Program-made: the position numbers and the translations under genes | Part shown: in pieces, positions 17,685-26,453 of the stretch | How the letters are laid out: the number at the start of each line of letters is the position of its first letter | Position numbering within the stretch: position 1 is the first letter of the stretch | The notes under the pieces: generated by a model | What the model saw: the letters and a program-made list of their open reading frames with translations, nothing else | What the model was told of the DNA's origin: nothing | Databases searched by the model: none | NCBI GenBank assembly: GCA_020629935.1 | Contig: JAHDCJ010000058.1 | Coordinates: 1 to 32,976, forward strand | DNA length: 32,976 bases | From: Saprospiraceae bacterium | GTDB lineage: Bacteria; Bacteroidota; Bacteroidia; Chitinophagales; Saprospiraceae | Reading direction: 5' to 3'

Positions 17685-17993
17685 TTATTTACTTGCTTTT
17701 TCTGCGATTTTATTTTCAAGACCTTCCACTTTTTCAATAACTTCATTGAAAAAACTTGGGCTAGGGAATGTTACTTTTCCTTTAATGTCTTCCATCCAAC
17801 CTTTGAACTTGGTGGTATATTCTTCCCGCTTAGCCTCTGTAGTTTCTTTTAAGTCTTCCATTACTTTACGGCCTTCTTCTTCTTTTACTTTACCTTGTTT
17901 GATGATCTCATCAATGTTTGTTTGTACTTTACCTGCAGCAGTAGAAACGATTCCAACTCCTGTGTACATTACTTTTTTAATCATATCTTTCAT
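17685..17993 (-). CDS. Phasin-like protein, paralogue 1
   Basis: This 102-residue protein is the first of three tandem paralogues. It has the same N-terminal pattern (MKDMIKKVMYTGVGIVS), then GKVQTNIDEII and EEEGRKVMEDLKETTEAKREE. A short final helix (VIEKVEGLENKI) could be a coiled coil. It has no signal peptide. The gap to paralogue 2 is 48 bp without a clear terminator, so these two are probably co-transcribed. Confidence 0.65.
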   Translation of the reverse strand: MKDMIKKVMYTGVGIVSTAAGKVQTNIDEIIKQGKVKEEEGRKVMEDLKETTEAKREEYTTKFKGWMEDIKGKVTFPSPSFFNEVIEKVEGLENKIAEKASK

Positions 17994-18081
17994 AAGAATT
18001 CAATTTTTCAGATTTAAATAATTTTTATTTTGATGAATGCTTTTTAGCCATAAAAAAGAATGACTATTTCATTTCATACTG

Positions 18082-18089
18082 CAAATATA
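18082..18089 (-). promoter_or_regulatory. Candidate -7 box TATATTTG for the phasin-like genes
   Basis: It matches TAnnTTTG about 90 bp before the first phasin-like gene and is the same 8-mer as in front of the UbiB-like gene. The -33 element is weak. Confidence 0.4.
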
Positions 18090-18219
18090 AATCAAATTTA
18101 TTAAACTTTCAGAAATTATTGAAAATTTAGACATTTCATGACAAATTGATAACAAATAAACGTGAATTTACTGGGGTTTAGCTATGAATTTTATTTTTTT
18201 TAACATAAAAAATATCAAA

Positions 18220-18804
18220 ATGAAGACTAAAAACATACTTTTACCTCTGCTATTTTTATGGATTTTACTCATTTTGGGAGCTTGTGGAGCAACAAAAAAC
18301 ACCACAAAAACAGTAGATCAACAAGAATCAAAAAAACACCACGTTTTTCCCAAGAATTGGGAAGGGGTTTGGAAAGGCCGACTATATATTTATAAAGCGA
18401 CAGGTTTGGTTAGTGAAATAGATATGCAATTGCGCATCTTACCTACCGCAATAGATAGCGTTTGGACATGGAATATTATTTATGGAGAAATCACTGATGA
18501 TAATAGGCCTTATGAGTTGATCCCTATACAGAGTCAACAAGGCCATTATATCATCGATGAAAAAAATGGAATTTTACTTGATGTATATTTTCAAAATGAA
18601 ACCTTATATAGCCGATTTGAAGTTGCGGACAATGATATTTTTATTACCTATACCTTGCTTGAAGATGAATTAATATTTCGAGTGGTCTCTGGATCTAAAA
18701 AACCAATTCGCTCTACAGGAGGGGATGCATCAAAAGAAATACCTCTTGTACTTGCCTATCCGATAAGCACTACTCAAGAAGCCAGACTTAAATTAGAGAA
18801 ATAA
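18220..18804 (+). CDS. Uncharacterised lipoprotein
   Basis: This is a 194-residue lipoprotein. The ATG at 18220 was chosen because it gives a compact signal peptide (MKTKNILLPLLFLW) ending in LILGAC. An in-frame ATG at 18184 would add a Phe/Ile/Asn-rich stretch. The mature part reads like a small beta-barrel or lipocalin-like fold: WEGVWKGRLYIY, then alternating strands MQLRILP, WTWNIIYGEI, GHYIIDEKNGILLDVYF and DIFITYTLL. No family could be named with confidence. It is a single gene. Confidence 0.7.
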   Translation: MKTKNILLPLLFLWILLILGACGATKNTTKTVDQQESKKHHVFPKNWEGVWKGRLYIYKATGLVSEIDMQLRILPTAIDSVWTWNIIYGEITDDNRPYELIPIQSQQGHYIIDEKNGILLDVYFQNETLYSRFEVADNDIFITYTLLEDELIFRVVSGSKKPIRSTGGDASKEIPLVLAYPISTTQEARLKLEK

Positions 18805-18805
18805 A

Positions 18806-18840
18806 AAAAGCCCCGGTTGGATGCGCCGAGGCTTGTTTAA
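18806..18840. terminator. Imperfect GC-rich hairpin, probable terminator
   Basis: AAGCC-CGG pairs with CCG-GGCTT with one mismatch, directly after the lipoprotein stop codon. The longer T-run is on the minus side and the plus side ends in GTTT. Confidence 0.45.
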
Positions 18841-19129
18841 TCTTGGAAACATTTTTTGGCAAATTTCCATGATTTGATTTATGCTTTCACACAAATCGAG
18901 GTTGAGCGTTAGTATTGCTGTTTTCAGCTTCGACAAGGTTATTCTTTTATAAGAGAAAAGCAAATTTGTTTTTTGCTGTTTTTGCTTTATTTGTGACGAC
19001 ATTTTTTGTGTGATCTTTTTTTGTGAATTTTAAAAAGATCACCTGAATAGGATCTTTTATTTACTAGCTTCCTATAGGTCGGCCATTATGTGACATGGTG
19101 AAAATAAGTAATAAATAAAAAAAATGACT

Positions 19130-19148
19130 ATTTTTTCATTGAAAAAAT
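19130..19148 (-). terminator. AT-rich hairpin and T-run after the anti-sigma-like gene
   Basis: ATTTTTTC and GAAAAAAT flank a 3-nt loop just past the stop at 19151. On the minus strand an eight-T run follows. The stem is weak. Confidence 0.4.
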
Positions 19149-19150
19149 GC

Positions 19151-19558
19151 TCAAGATTGAGGAATTTGGCGAATTAAGAAAAAGGAACTACCTAGACTAA
19201 CCACAGAAATTAGTAATAATACGAACCATACTGGAACATCAAATAAAAAATATAGACCAACTCCCAAGAGCACACTCACAAATAAAATAGCTAGAAATTG
19301 CTTCATGGGTTTCCACAAATAATGAAGCTTTGGCTTAAAGTAGGTACTCATGTCCATTTCTTCGGTATGGCAAGATTTAGACAATTTCTTCTTCAAACAA
19401 GGAACCCGTTCTAAATTTTGATGCAGAGATTGGTTTAATTGAAGCTCCGCACAACAATCAGGACATTGCTCCAAATGTTTAAGAAAGGCATTTCGCATTT
19501 CTTCATCCATTTGACCGTCAATGTAATCCCATATTTTAGATTCGTCGCAGTGCTTCAT
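19151..19558 (-). CDS. Putative anti-sigma factor with N-terminal zinc finger
   Basis: This is a 135-residue protein. The ATG at 19558 (MKHCDESKIW) was chosen since it starts right at the zinc-finger domain. The longer form from 19594 adds 12 unrelated residues. The domain contains YIDGQMDEE and HLEQCPDCC, the HxxxCxxC signature of zinc-binding anti-sigma (ZAS) domains. Two hydrophobic segments (~85-105 and ~108-128) would place the finger in the cytoplasm. ZAS proteins normally bind an ECF sigma factor encoded next door, and none is present here. Confidence 0.7.
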   Translation of the reverse strand: MKHCDESKIWDYIDGQMDEEMRNAFLKHLEQCPDCCAELQLNQSLHQNLERVPCLKKKLSKSCHTEEMDMSTYFKPKLHYLWKPMKQFLAILFVSVLLGVGLYFLFDVPVWFVLLLISVVSLGSSFFLIRQIPQS

Positions 19559-19691
19559 ATCATATGATTCTACTTTTAAAAAGGCAAATTTCATGCCTGA
19601 CCAAAATCTACAACAAGAAGATAAGACTTAATGTTTAAACTATTTGGATTATCTATCTACAATTTATGGGAAATTTTTATTATTTGGGGCT

Positions 19692-19818
19692 TCCACTAAC
19701 GTGGCGGTCCTTTCCAGGCGCGGCTTCGCCTTGGTACTATGACGATTTTTTAATCGTCATAGTACGGCTCCTTTGTCGCCCCTTCCAAGCACCTAAGCCA
19801 AGCAAGTGGCTAGTAGAG
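19692..19818. repeat. GC-rich intergenic repeat element B
   Basis: This GC-rich block lies between two minus-strand genes. On its minus strand it shares GTACCAAGGCGAA-CGCGCCTG and GGAAGGGGC with element A at 9315-9470. It carries a perfect 14-bp-arm hairpin at 19734-19765 (GTACTATGACGATT, loop TTTT) inserted between the conserved blocks. Confidence 0.6.
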
Positions 19819-19838
19819 GAAAGGTCAAATCATATTAG

Positions 19839-21122
19839 TTAATACGATCTTGTAGGATATAATGGGAAATTGGCCATTTGTTCTTTTACTTCATTTTTGA
19901 TATTGGCCAATACGGTTTCATTGTCTGCATTAAGGATGGCTTGATCTATCCATTGAACTACCTGAATACAATCTTGTTCTTTTAATCCTCTGGTCGTTAT
20001 AGCTGGAGAGCCAATCCGAATTCCAGAAGTTACAAATGGAGATTGACTATCAAAAGGAACCATGTTTTTATTGACGGTGATATGTGCCGTTCCTAAAGCC
20101 TCTTCTGCTTGTTTGCCTGTTACGTTCTTAGATCGTAAATCAATTAGCATTAAATGATTATCGGTTCCTCCAGAGATAATTTTATATCCTTTTTCAATAA
20201 ATGCATCCGCCATAACCTTTGCATTTTTTATTACTTGTTCAGAATACGTTTTAAATGCTGGTTGAAGCACTTCTCCAAAGGCTACGGCTTTAGCCGCAAT
20301 AATGTGCTCCAAAGGACCACCTTGTGTACCAGGAAAAACACCACTGTTTAAAATACCCGACATCTTTCGAAGCTTGCCCGATTTTAAAGTTAAGCCCCAC
20401 GGGTTTTCAAAATTTTCACCCATTAAAATCAATCCACCTCTAGGACCTCTTAGCGTCTTATGTGTAGTGGTCGTTACTATATGACAATGCGGCATTGGAT
20501 CTTTCAATAATTTAGCAGCAATTAATCCTGCAGGATGTGAAATATCCCCTAATAACAAAGCACCAACTTTATCCGCGATCGCTCGGAATCGAGCATAATC
20601 CCAATCTCTTGAATAGGCAGATGCACCACAAATAATTAACTTGGGTTTTTCTTTTAATGCTTTGGCTTCTACCTTGTCCATATCAATGATTCCTGTCTCT
20701 TCTTCCACGCCATAAAAAGTCGCATTAAACATTTTACCAGAAAAATTGACTGGAGAACCATGTGATAAATGTCCACCATGAGAAAGATCGAATCCTAAGA
20801 TCGTATCTCCTGCTTTTAATACCGCAAGGAATACTGCGGCATTGGCTTGTGCTCCTGAATGAGGTTGTACATTGGCATATACTGCTCCAAACATTTCCTT
20901 CGCTCGATCAATAGCCAATTGCTCAATTTCGTCAATAATTTCACAACCACCATAATATCGTTTCCCAGGATAACCTTCTGCATATTTATTGGTAGGACAA
21001 GTTCCCATAGTTTCCATTACTTGAAGACTGGTGAAGTTTTCGGAAGCAATAAGTTCTAATCCTGAACGCTGTCGCTCTAGTTCCTTGGCAATTAAATTTC
21101 GTATAGCCGTATCTTGAATCAT
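19839..21122 (-). CDS. glyA: Serine hydroxymethyltransferase
   Basis: This is a 427-residue PLP enzyme that converts serine and tetrahydrofolate to glycine and 5,10-methylene-THF, the main one-carbon source of the cell. The Schiff-base lysine is K222 in [14 protein letters not shown]. Other family marks are LIASENF (24-30), [15 protein letters not shown] (45-59), [10 protein letters not shown] (85-94) and DISHPAGL (193-200). Its length is normal. It is a single gene with a TACCTTTG box just upstream. Confidence 0.97.
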   Translation of the reverse strand: MIQDTAIRNLIAKELERQRSGLELIASENFTSLQVMETMGTCPTNKYAEGYPGKRYYGGCEIIDEIEQLAIDRAKEMFGAVYANVQPHSGAQANAAVFLAVLKAGDTILGFDLSHGGHLSHGSPVNFSGKMFNATFYGVEEETGIIDMDKVEAKALKEKPKLIICGASAYSRDWDYARFRAIADKVGALLLGDISHPAGLIAAKLLKDPMPHCHIVTTTTHKTLRGPRGGLILMGENFENPWGLTLKSGKLRKMSGILNSGVFPGTQGGPLEHIIAAKAVAFGEVLQPAFKTYSEQVIKNAKVMADAFIEKGYKIISGGTDNHLMLIDLRSKNVTGKQAEEALGTAHITVNKNMVPFDSQSPFVTSGIRIGSPAITTRGLKEQDCIQVVQWIDQAILNADNETVLANIKNEVKEQMANFPLYPTRSY

Positions 21123-21148
21123 GGTGTGTGGTTTAAAATTTTAAGCGA

Positions 21149-21156
21149 CAAAGGTA
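21149..21156 (-). promoter_or_regulatory. Candidate -7 box TACCTTTG for glyA
   Basis: It fits TAnnTTTG on the minus strand, leaving a short leader of about 20 nt before the glyA ATG. No clear -33 TTG was found. Confidence 0.45.
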
Positions 21157-21211
21157 AGCTTTCCTTAGCAGATTTTATGGTTTAGTCATTCGCTTTTTTA
21201 TAAAAATAAAA

Positions 21212-21649
21212 TTACATTTTGCTTTCAAACCATTTGGCCAAAGTTTCCCGTTGTGCTTCAGATAATTTTGCTTTAGGATGCATGATCCAATACGGAGTAA
21301 GTGGCATGTGTTTCTCTCTCGTTTCTTCTGCACATTCTTCTAGTTTATGGTTGGCTTTATTGGCAGCATAAGCGCCCCATTCAGAGAAGTTTAGTTTTTC
21401 TCGACCTACTCGAATATGTTTTTTGACCCACCAATTGACTGGAGAAATATTGGTGTACCAAGGATAATGTGTTTCATGTGAATGACAATCATAACAAGCT
21501 ATTTTTAAAATGCTTGTGATTTCTTCATTGGGTTGTGTAAGCGTCATAAAGTCTTGTGCTTTATCCACGCTAGGATTCGTTTTATCAATTCTAAAAAATT
21601 GCATAATAACGAACACGATTAATAAAAATAATCCAATCTTTTTTTTCAT
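21212..21649 (-). CDS. Haem-binding-domain protein (CxxCH)
   Basis: This 145-residue protein has an N-terminal hydrophobic signal anchor (KKKIGLFLLIVFVIMQFF). A single c-type haem motif C52-Y-D-C55-H56 is followed by SHETHYPWY. It belongs to the small haem-binding domain family (PF14376 type) common in Bacteroidota. The WYTNISPVNWWVKKHI and MPLTPYW segments are typical. It is probably periplasmic and tethered to the inner membrane, with a redox or haem-sensing role not established. It is a minus-strand gene between the SH3b lipoprotein gene and glyA. Confidence 0.85.
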   Translation of the reverse strand: MKKKIGLFLLIVFVIMQFFRIDKTNPSVDKAQDFMTLTQPNEEITSILKIACYDCHSHETHYPWYTNISPVNWWVKKHIRVGREKLNFSEWGAYAANKANHKLEECAEETREKHMPLTPYWIMHPKAKLSEAQRETLAKWFESKM

Positions 21650-21693
21650 GATAGTGGTATTTATCTTTGTGAAACAGGTAGAAGAAAATGAGA

Positions 21694-22506
21694 TTAATTA
21701 GCATTTTCTTCCATATAAGCAAATTGACAGACTTTGGGTTTTTGTTTTTTAAATAACTGACTCATCCCAGTGCCCGATCCAGTAAACATTCCCCAAGTAC
21801 ATTGATCACTATTTTCAAAAAATAAAGTAGCATTTGAACTGTAATTGTAGCCTTTGTATACTTCTTTAAACCGCCCATCTTTTACTCCGCTCTTGAAGGA
21901 ACCCGTATAAGAAACGGAAGTAGGGAAGTCATATATTTCTTTCAAACGATCATCTGCTTCAAATTTAAACTTACCCGAAATGATCTGTGTTTTGTTCAGT
22001 CCAGGCTTGTATAAATAATAGCCTCTATAATCATTAAATTGCCGAACCTTCATTCCAATTAATTCTTCTACTGCAAGTTGGGTATAATTTTTTACACGTT
22101 TTAATTTTAATTCTCCTTTTTGAATCTCTTCCACCACATCTTCTGGAATGTATAATTCTGATGCGCCACCATAGACCCAACCGTTTAAATTTTTCTTAGG
22201 TACTTTTACTTTATACCAAGGCGCATCTTGCATCTTTCCACGAATCTCTGTCTTTAATGTAAAATCCGTTTTTTCATTTAAATAGGTGGCTTCTTCGCCT
22301 TCTTTTAGGGTGTATAGTATCTTACCTTTAATGTCTGGACTTAGCCGAATTCTTAGGCTACTTACTTTGGAAATAACATAATTATTTACTTTAATCGTTT
22401 TACTAGGTTTGGTATTCGGCTTAGTTTCTGGAGTCTCTTCACCTCCATCCGATTTACAACTTGCAAAGCCTAATAGTAAGAATAAAAGAAAGGTATAAAA
22501 TTTCAT
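21694..22506 (-). CDS. SH3b-domain lipoprotein
   Basis: This is a 270-residue lipoprotein with signal peptide and lipobox GFASC, then a Glu/Pro/Thr/Lys-rich linker (~20-36). A bacterial SH3 domain lies at ~42-118: VSSLRIRLSPDIKGKILYTLKEG, then WYKVKV and LNGWVYGG. The C-terminal part (~175-250) has strand-turn units like GKFKFEADDRLKEIYDF and YTGSFKSGVKDGRFKEVYKG, reminiscent of MORN-type repeats. It may bind cell wall or envelope glycans. A TATCTTTG box lies just upstream. Confidence 0.7.
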   Translation of the reverse strand: MKFYTFLLFLLLGFASCKSDGGEETPETKPNTKPSKTIKVNNYVISKVSSLRIRLSPDIKGKILYTLKEGEEATYLNEKTDFTLKTEIRGKMQDAPWYKVKVPKKNLNGWVYGGASELYIPEDVVEEIQKGELKLKRVKNYTQLAVEELIGMKVRQFNDYRGYYLYKPGLNKTQIISGKFKFEADDRLKEIYDFPTSVSYTGSFKSGVKDGRFKEVYKGYNYSSNATLFFENSDQCTWGMFTGSGTGMSQLFKKQKPKVCQFAYMEENAN

Positions 22507-22525
22507 AGAAGTCTATTTATTTTCC

Positions 22526-22533
22526 CAAAGATA
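22526..22533 (-). promoter_or_regulatory. Candidate -7 box TATCTTTG
   Basis: It fits TAnnTTTG on the minus strand 20 bp before the SH3b lipoprotein ATG. No -33 element was found. Confidence 0.4.
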
Positions 22534-22652
22534 AAGAAGTGATTTTATCTTTTTATAAGGATCACTAAAATATCGGCATCGGTTTTGTATTTGAAAATAA
22601 ATAATTACTTTTAAAGCATCACCCGCTTTCATGCCTCGAATTCCATAGACCC

Positions 22653-24524
22653 ATGCGTAAATTAATTTTTTTACTTCTGTTTTTTTGTTTTTTTTCCTTC
22701 TCTTTAGAAGCGAAAACGGATCGTTACCGTTGCATTATTAACGATAATCCTGCTACGACAATGACCATCGCTTGGGATCAACGGTCAGGAACAAGTCCTG
22801 TTTTATACTATGATGTGATTGATCATGGTCAAAATATCAACAATTATATAAGTACTCAACGACCCAACCATCAAGTACGATTTCGAGGAATGCACAATCA
22901 TTTTGTTCGATTAAAAAATCTACAACCCAATACACATTATTATTTTGTAATTGAAGATAGTGAAGGCCTAAGCCCAAGATTCTTTTTTCAGACTGGTGCT
23001 AGCCATGCCGGACAAACCATTTCTGCTATTGCTGGAGGCGATTCAAGAAATCTTCGGACGGCTAGAAAAAATGCCAACCTTATGGTGGCTAAATTACGTG
23101 CGGATGTCGTGTTTTTTGGCGGAGATATGACAGGAGGAGATAATGATACCCAATGGCCTCAATGGATGGATGATTGGCAATTAACCATCGCTTCAGATGG
23201 TCGAATGACGCCTATCGTTGGCGCCAGAGGAAATCACGAAAAAGAAAATGCGACTCTCATCAATTTATTTGATGCGCCTCATCCTGATGTTTATTATGCA
23301 CTCAATTTTGGAGGAAATTTGCTTCGTGCCTATACATTAAATTCTTTAATCTCCACAGGTGGCGAGCAAGCTGCTTGGCTAGAAAATGATTTGTCTAATT
23401 ATTCAGATGTTGTTTGGAAAATTGCGCAATATCACCAAGGCATTCGCCCACATACCAAACGTAAAGCAGAGCGTAGTGATATTTTGAAAAATTGGGCGCA
23501 TACTTTTTATAAACATCGAGTAGATGTAGTGGTTGAATGTGATGCACATGTCGTAAAAACAACTTGGCCTATTCGTCCGAGCACTGAGCCTGGCAGTGAT
23601 CAAGGTTTTGTAAGAGACAAGGAAAATGGAACAGTTTACGTAGGCGAAGGATGTTGGGGCGCTCCGCTTCGTGCAGATGATGACGATAAATCTTGGACAA
23701 GAAACAGTGGAAGTTTTAACCAGTTTAAATGGCTTTTTATTAGTCAAGAAAAAATCGAAATTCGAACCATCAAAACAGATAATGCCCAACAAGTAGGTAG
23801 TGTTTCTGATCATGATCGTTTGGCAATGCCTTATAATATTGATCTTTGGCGACCTTCCAATGGATCGGTAATTACGATAAAAAATAAACAATATATTCCT
23901 GGTATGGCATTAGTAAACGCTGCACCAAAAGCAAGCCCAATGATTCCCTCTCGACCTAAAGTAAATGAACTGAAAGACTTTGAATTATTATTATCTAAAA
24001 GATCAAAAGTAGAAGTGAAATTATTGGCTTTGTTTCAATCTCAAAAAGGCCATTTTGAATTGCAACGATCTAGCAATGGTTTATTCTATCGTACCATAGA
24101 TACATTGCAAATTGATCGCCCTCAACATTTGACTCAAGTACTTCGATATCAAGACAAAGAAATTGCTTTTTTAAATGTACCTAAGGCTTATTATCGCCTT
24201 CGATATTTTATAAAAGATAAAGAAATAAAAACGGAGCCCAAAGTAGTAGAACTGACTCCTTGGAACGAATTTTATGTACTTAAAACCATTCCTGATTCGG
24301 AAATAGTACAAGTGAATTACCAATTGAATCAACCGCAAGATGTTCGATTAAAAGTCTATAACGATTTTGGACAAACAGTAATTTCTAAAAGATTAGAAAA
24401 TAAAACTTCAGGCAGTCATGTCGAAAAATTGAACTTGGAAGGTTGGGATTCTGGAATTTATTTATTGTCATTAGAAACAGAAAATGAACAGATTGTTCGA
24501 CGGATTATTGTGCCTTCTTCATAA
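22653..24524 (+). CDS. Secreted metallophosphoesterase with PAP-like N-domain and T9SS sorting domain
   Basis: This 623-residue exported protein has a signal peptide (RKLIFLLLFFCFFSFSLEA). A purple-acid-phosphatase-like FnIII domain (~25-115) ends in a typical LKNLQPNTHYYFVI strand. A calcineurin-like phosphoesterase domain (~122-380) carries GGDSR (128-132), GGDMT (156-160) and GNHE (193-196), then a histidine in YHQG and ECDAHVV, all likely binding the two metals. The last ~75 residues form a type IX secretion C-terminal sorting domain (VYNDFGQTV, then GIYLLSLETENEQIVRRIIV). The substrate is an unknown phosphomonoester or diester. It is a single gene. Confidence 0.88.
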   Translation: MRKLIFLLLFFCFFSFSLEAKTDRYRCIINDNPATTMTIAWDQRSGTSPVLYYDVIDHGQNINNYISTQRPNHQVRFRGMHNHFVRLKNLQPNTHYYFVIEDSEGLSPRFFFQTGASHAGQTISAIAGGDSRNLRTARKNANLMVAKLRADVVFFGGDMTGGDNDTQWPQWMDDWQLTIASDGRMTPIVGARGNHEKENATLINLFDAPHPDVYYALNFGGNLLRAYTLNSLISTGGEQAAWLENDLSNYSDVVWKIAQYHQGIRPHTKRKAERSDILKNWAHTFYKHRVDVVVECDAHVVKTTWPIRPSTEPGSDQGFVRDKENGTVYVGEGCWGAPLRADDDDKSWTRNSGSFNQFKWLFISQEKIEIRTIKTDNAQQVGSVSDHDRLAMPYNIDLWRPSNGSVITIKNKQYIPGMALVNAAPKASPMIPSRPKVNELKDFELLLSKRSKVEVKLLALFQSQKGHFELQRSSNGLFYRTIDTLQIDRPQHLTQVLRYQDKEIAFLNVPKAYYRLRYFIKDKEIKTEPKVVELTPWNEFYVLKTIPDSEIVQVNYQLNQPQDVRLKVYNDFGQTVISKRLENKTSGSHVEKLNLEGWDSGIYLLSLETENEQIVRRIIVPSS

Positions 24525-24570
24525 AATAGAGCATGCTTATTTAAAATTACTTTAAGGGTTGGGAATGAAC

Positions 24571-24708
24571 TTGACATAGTTTGGGTCACTGATTTCAGAA
24601 TCTAGGGAGGGACCCGCCCAAGAGTACCGCCGCCGCCGACTAGGTATCTACATTCATAGCAAGACAAGGCTCCGCCCTTTATAACCCAAGTCGCATGGTT
24701 TATGTCAA
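24571..24708. repeat. GC-rich intergenic repeat element C with inverted ends
   Basis: This 138-bp element is bounded by TTGACATA and its complement TATGTCAA, with TTGGGT/ACCCAA as a second complementary pair further in. The core is GC-rich (GGGAGGGACCCGCCC, CCGCCGCCGCCGAC), in contrast to the AT-rich flanks. Confidence 0.5.
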
Positions 24709-24971
24709 TTAATTGGATGATTATTTGTCACCCGAAGAAGAAGTACTTTTTCTCTTTGATGTAAAAATGAATATTTAAAATTAAACAAAGAAATGAAATG
24801 TGTGAATAGGTATGTATTCCATTTAAACACTTCCTTTTTTCTAGTAAAGTAAAAAAGATATCTATAAACAAGAGGTTTATTCCATTTTACGAGATTTATT
24901 CATCATCGATAGGACACAAAAAAGGGCTTCCAAAGTGTTAAAGATCAAAACTTTACAAAAGCATGAAATAA

Positions 24972-25005
24972 TTGCTTATTAAACACAGGGTTTTTCGTAA
25001 CTTTG
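24972..25005 (+). promoter_or_regulatory. Candidate Bacteroidota promoter for the FAD oxidoreductase
   Basis: A TAACTTTG box (24998-25005) matches TAnnTTTG. A TTG lies 23 bp upstream, slightly longer than the usual spacing. The leader would be about 15 nt. Confidence 0.5.
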
Positions 25006-25027
25006 TGCCTTCATTTAAGAAGAAACC

Positions 25028-26452
25028 ATGAAAGTAGCTGTAATTGGAGCTGGTCCTGCAGGCGTAACTGCTGCCTATGAACTCGTAAAGCGAGGGGTAA
25101 AAGTTGACTTGTATGAAGCGAGTGATCGAGTAGGAGGTATGGCTCGTACCTTAGACCTTTGGAATCAAAAAATAGATATTGGCCCTCACCGATTTTTTAG
25201 TAATGATAACCGTATCAATAAAATTTGGTTGGAGGTCGCGGATAAAGATTACAAAATGGTCGATCGAATGACCAGAATCTATTATAAAAAGAAATTTTTC
25301 TACTATCCGCTCAAAGCCTTTAATGCACTTTTTACCTTAGGACCTTTTAAGGCTTCTATGTGTATGTTAAGCTACTTTAAAGAAAAAATTAAACCAACGC
25401 CAGATGATGGTAGTTTTGAAAACTGGGTAACGAATCGTTTTGGACGACGCCTTTTCGAAATTTTCTTTAAAACCTACAGTGAAAAACTTTGGGGAATTTC
25501 ATGTAAAGAATTAGACTCTGATTTTGCTGCACAACGAATTAAAAAGCTTTCGCTTTTTGAAGCGATCAAAAATGCCTTGTTCGCAGGAAGAGGAAATAAA
25601 CATAAAACCTTAGTAGATCAATTTGCCTATCCTATAGAAGGTACAGGAATGATTTATGAACGTATGGCTCAATATGTGAGAGACAATGGAAGTCAAGTCC
25701 ATATGAATACGCCCGTACAATCGGTACATACCGTAAATGGACAAGCCAAAAGCCTAACACTAGAAAACGGTGAAGTAATCGCATATGATTTTATCGTCTC
25801 TTCTATGCCACTAACCTTATTGGTTAATCGACTTCCTGAAGTTCCAAGTGCAGTAAAAACGGCAGTTAATAACCTAAAGTTTAGAGATACGATTATTGTC
25901 TATTTAAAAGTAGATGCAGTAGACTTATTCCCTGATAATTGGCTTTATGTACACTCTCCAGATCTAGAAATGGGTAGAGTAACCAATTTCTGTAATTGGG
26001 TGCCTGAGATTAATAATAACGAAAAATCAACGATCCTTGCTTTAGAATATTGGTGCTATAGAGACGAAGATCAAATTTGGAAAGATGATGATCAAAAGTT
26101 GATTGAATTAGCTAAAAAAGAAATTCGACATACCGGTTTAATCAAAGATGCTAAAATTACAGATGGGCATGTTTTTAAAATCCCACGTTGTTATCCTGTG
26201 TACAAAAAAGGATATAAAACGCAGCTAGAACCTGTAGAAACATATTTGAAGACATTGAAAAACCTTGCAGTGATTGGACGATATGGTGCGTTTAAATACA
26301 ATAACCAAGACCACAGTATTTTGATGGGATATTTAGCAGCTAAAGATATTGCTGAGGGGAAAGATAAAGTGGATCTTTGGCAGATTAATACCGATTATGA
26401 TAGTTATCAAGAATCTTCTGTAATTACAGAAACAGGTTTGCAAGAAGCTTAG
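25028..26452 (+). CDS. FAD-dependent oxidoreductase, UDP-galactopyranose mutase/amine-oxidase type
   Basis: This 474-residue flavoprotein begins with a Rossmann FAD-binding fold: VIGAGPAGVTAAYEL, then VDLYEASDRVGGMA. DIGPHRFFSND follows, and near the C-terminus the second FAD contact LAVIGRYGAFKYNNQDHSILMG. The family includes UDP-galactopyranose mutase and protoporphyrinogen/amine oxidases. Relatives are often found in exopolysaccharide and O-antigen clusters. The precise substrate cannot be told. It lies upstream of an acylation operon, which suggests a sugar or glycolipid role. It is convergent with the next gene with a 1-bp gap. Confidence 0.8.
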   Translation: MKVAVIGAGPAGVTAAYELVKRGVKVDLYEASDRVGGMARTLDLWNQKIDIGPHRFFSNDNRINKIWLEVADKDYKMVDRMTRIYYKKKFFYYPLKAFNALFTLGPFKASMCMLSYFKEKIKPTPDDGSFENWVTNRFGRRLFEIFFKTYSEKLWGISCKELDSDFAAQRIKKLSLFEAIKNALFAGRGNKHKTLVDQFAYPIEGTGMIYERMAQYVRDNGSQVHMNTPVQSVHTVNGQAKSLTLENGEVIAYDFIVSSMPLTLLVNRLPEVPSAVKTAVNNLKFRDTIIVYLKVDAVDLFPDNWLYVHSPDLEMGRVTNFCNWVPEINNNEKSTILALEYWCYRDEDQIWKDDDQKLIELAKKEIRHTGLIKDAKITDGHVFKIPRCYPVYKKGYKTQLEPVETYLKTLKNLAVIGRYGAFKYNNQDHSILMGYLAAKDIAEGKDKVDLWQINTDYDSYQESSVITETGLQEA

Positions 26453-26453
26453 A

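Larger units (their letters stand above)
18805..19150. other. Intergenic region with terminators and an inverted repeat
   Basis: No convincing gene lies in these 346 bp. They contain an imperfect hairpin (18806-18840), an inverted repeat with 11-bp arms GTGATCTTTTT and AAAAAGATCAC (19010-19042, 11-nt loop), and an AT-rich hairpin just before the next gene's end. Confidence 0.5.
24525..25027. other. Intergenic region with repeat C and a promoter
   Basis: These 503 bp hold no gene that I can support. They contain a GC-rich element with inverted ends (24571-24708), then AT-rich sequence and a Bacteroidota-type promoter before the FAD oxidoreductase. Confidence 0.5.

Noticed and set aside
18793..19002. 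69-residue minus-strand frame after the lipoprotein gene
   Set aside because: A probable terminator hairpin lies inside it, it shows no domain, and it overlaps the end of the plus-strand gene.
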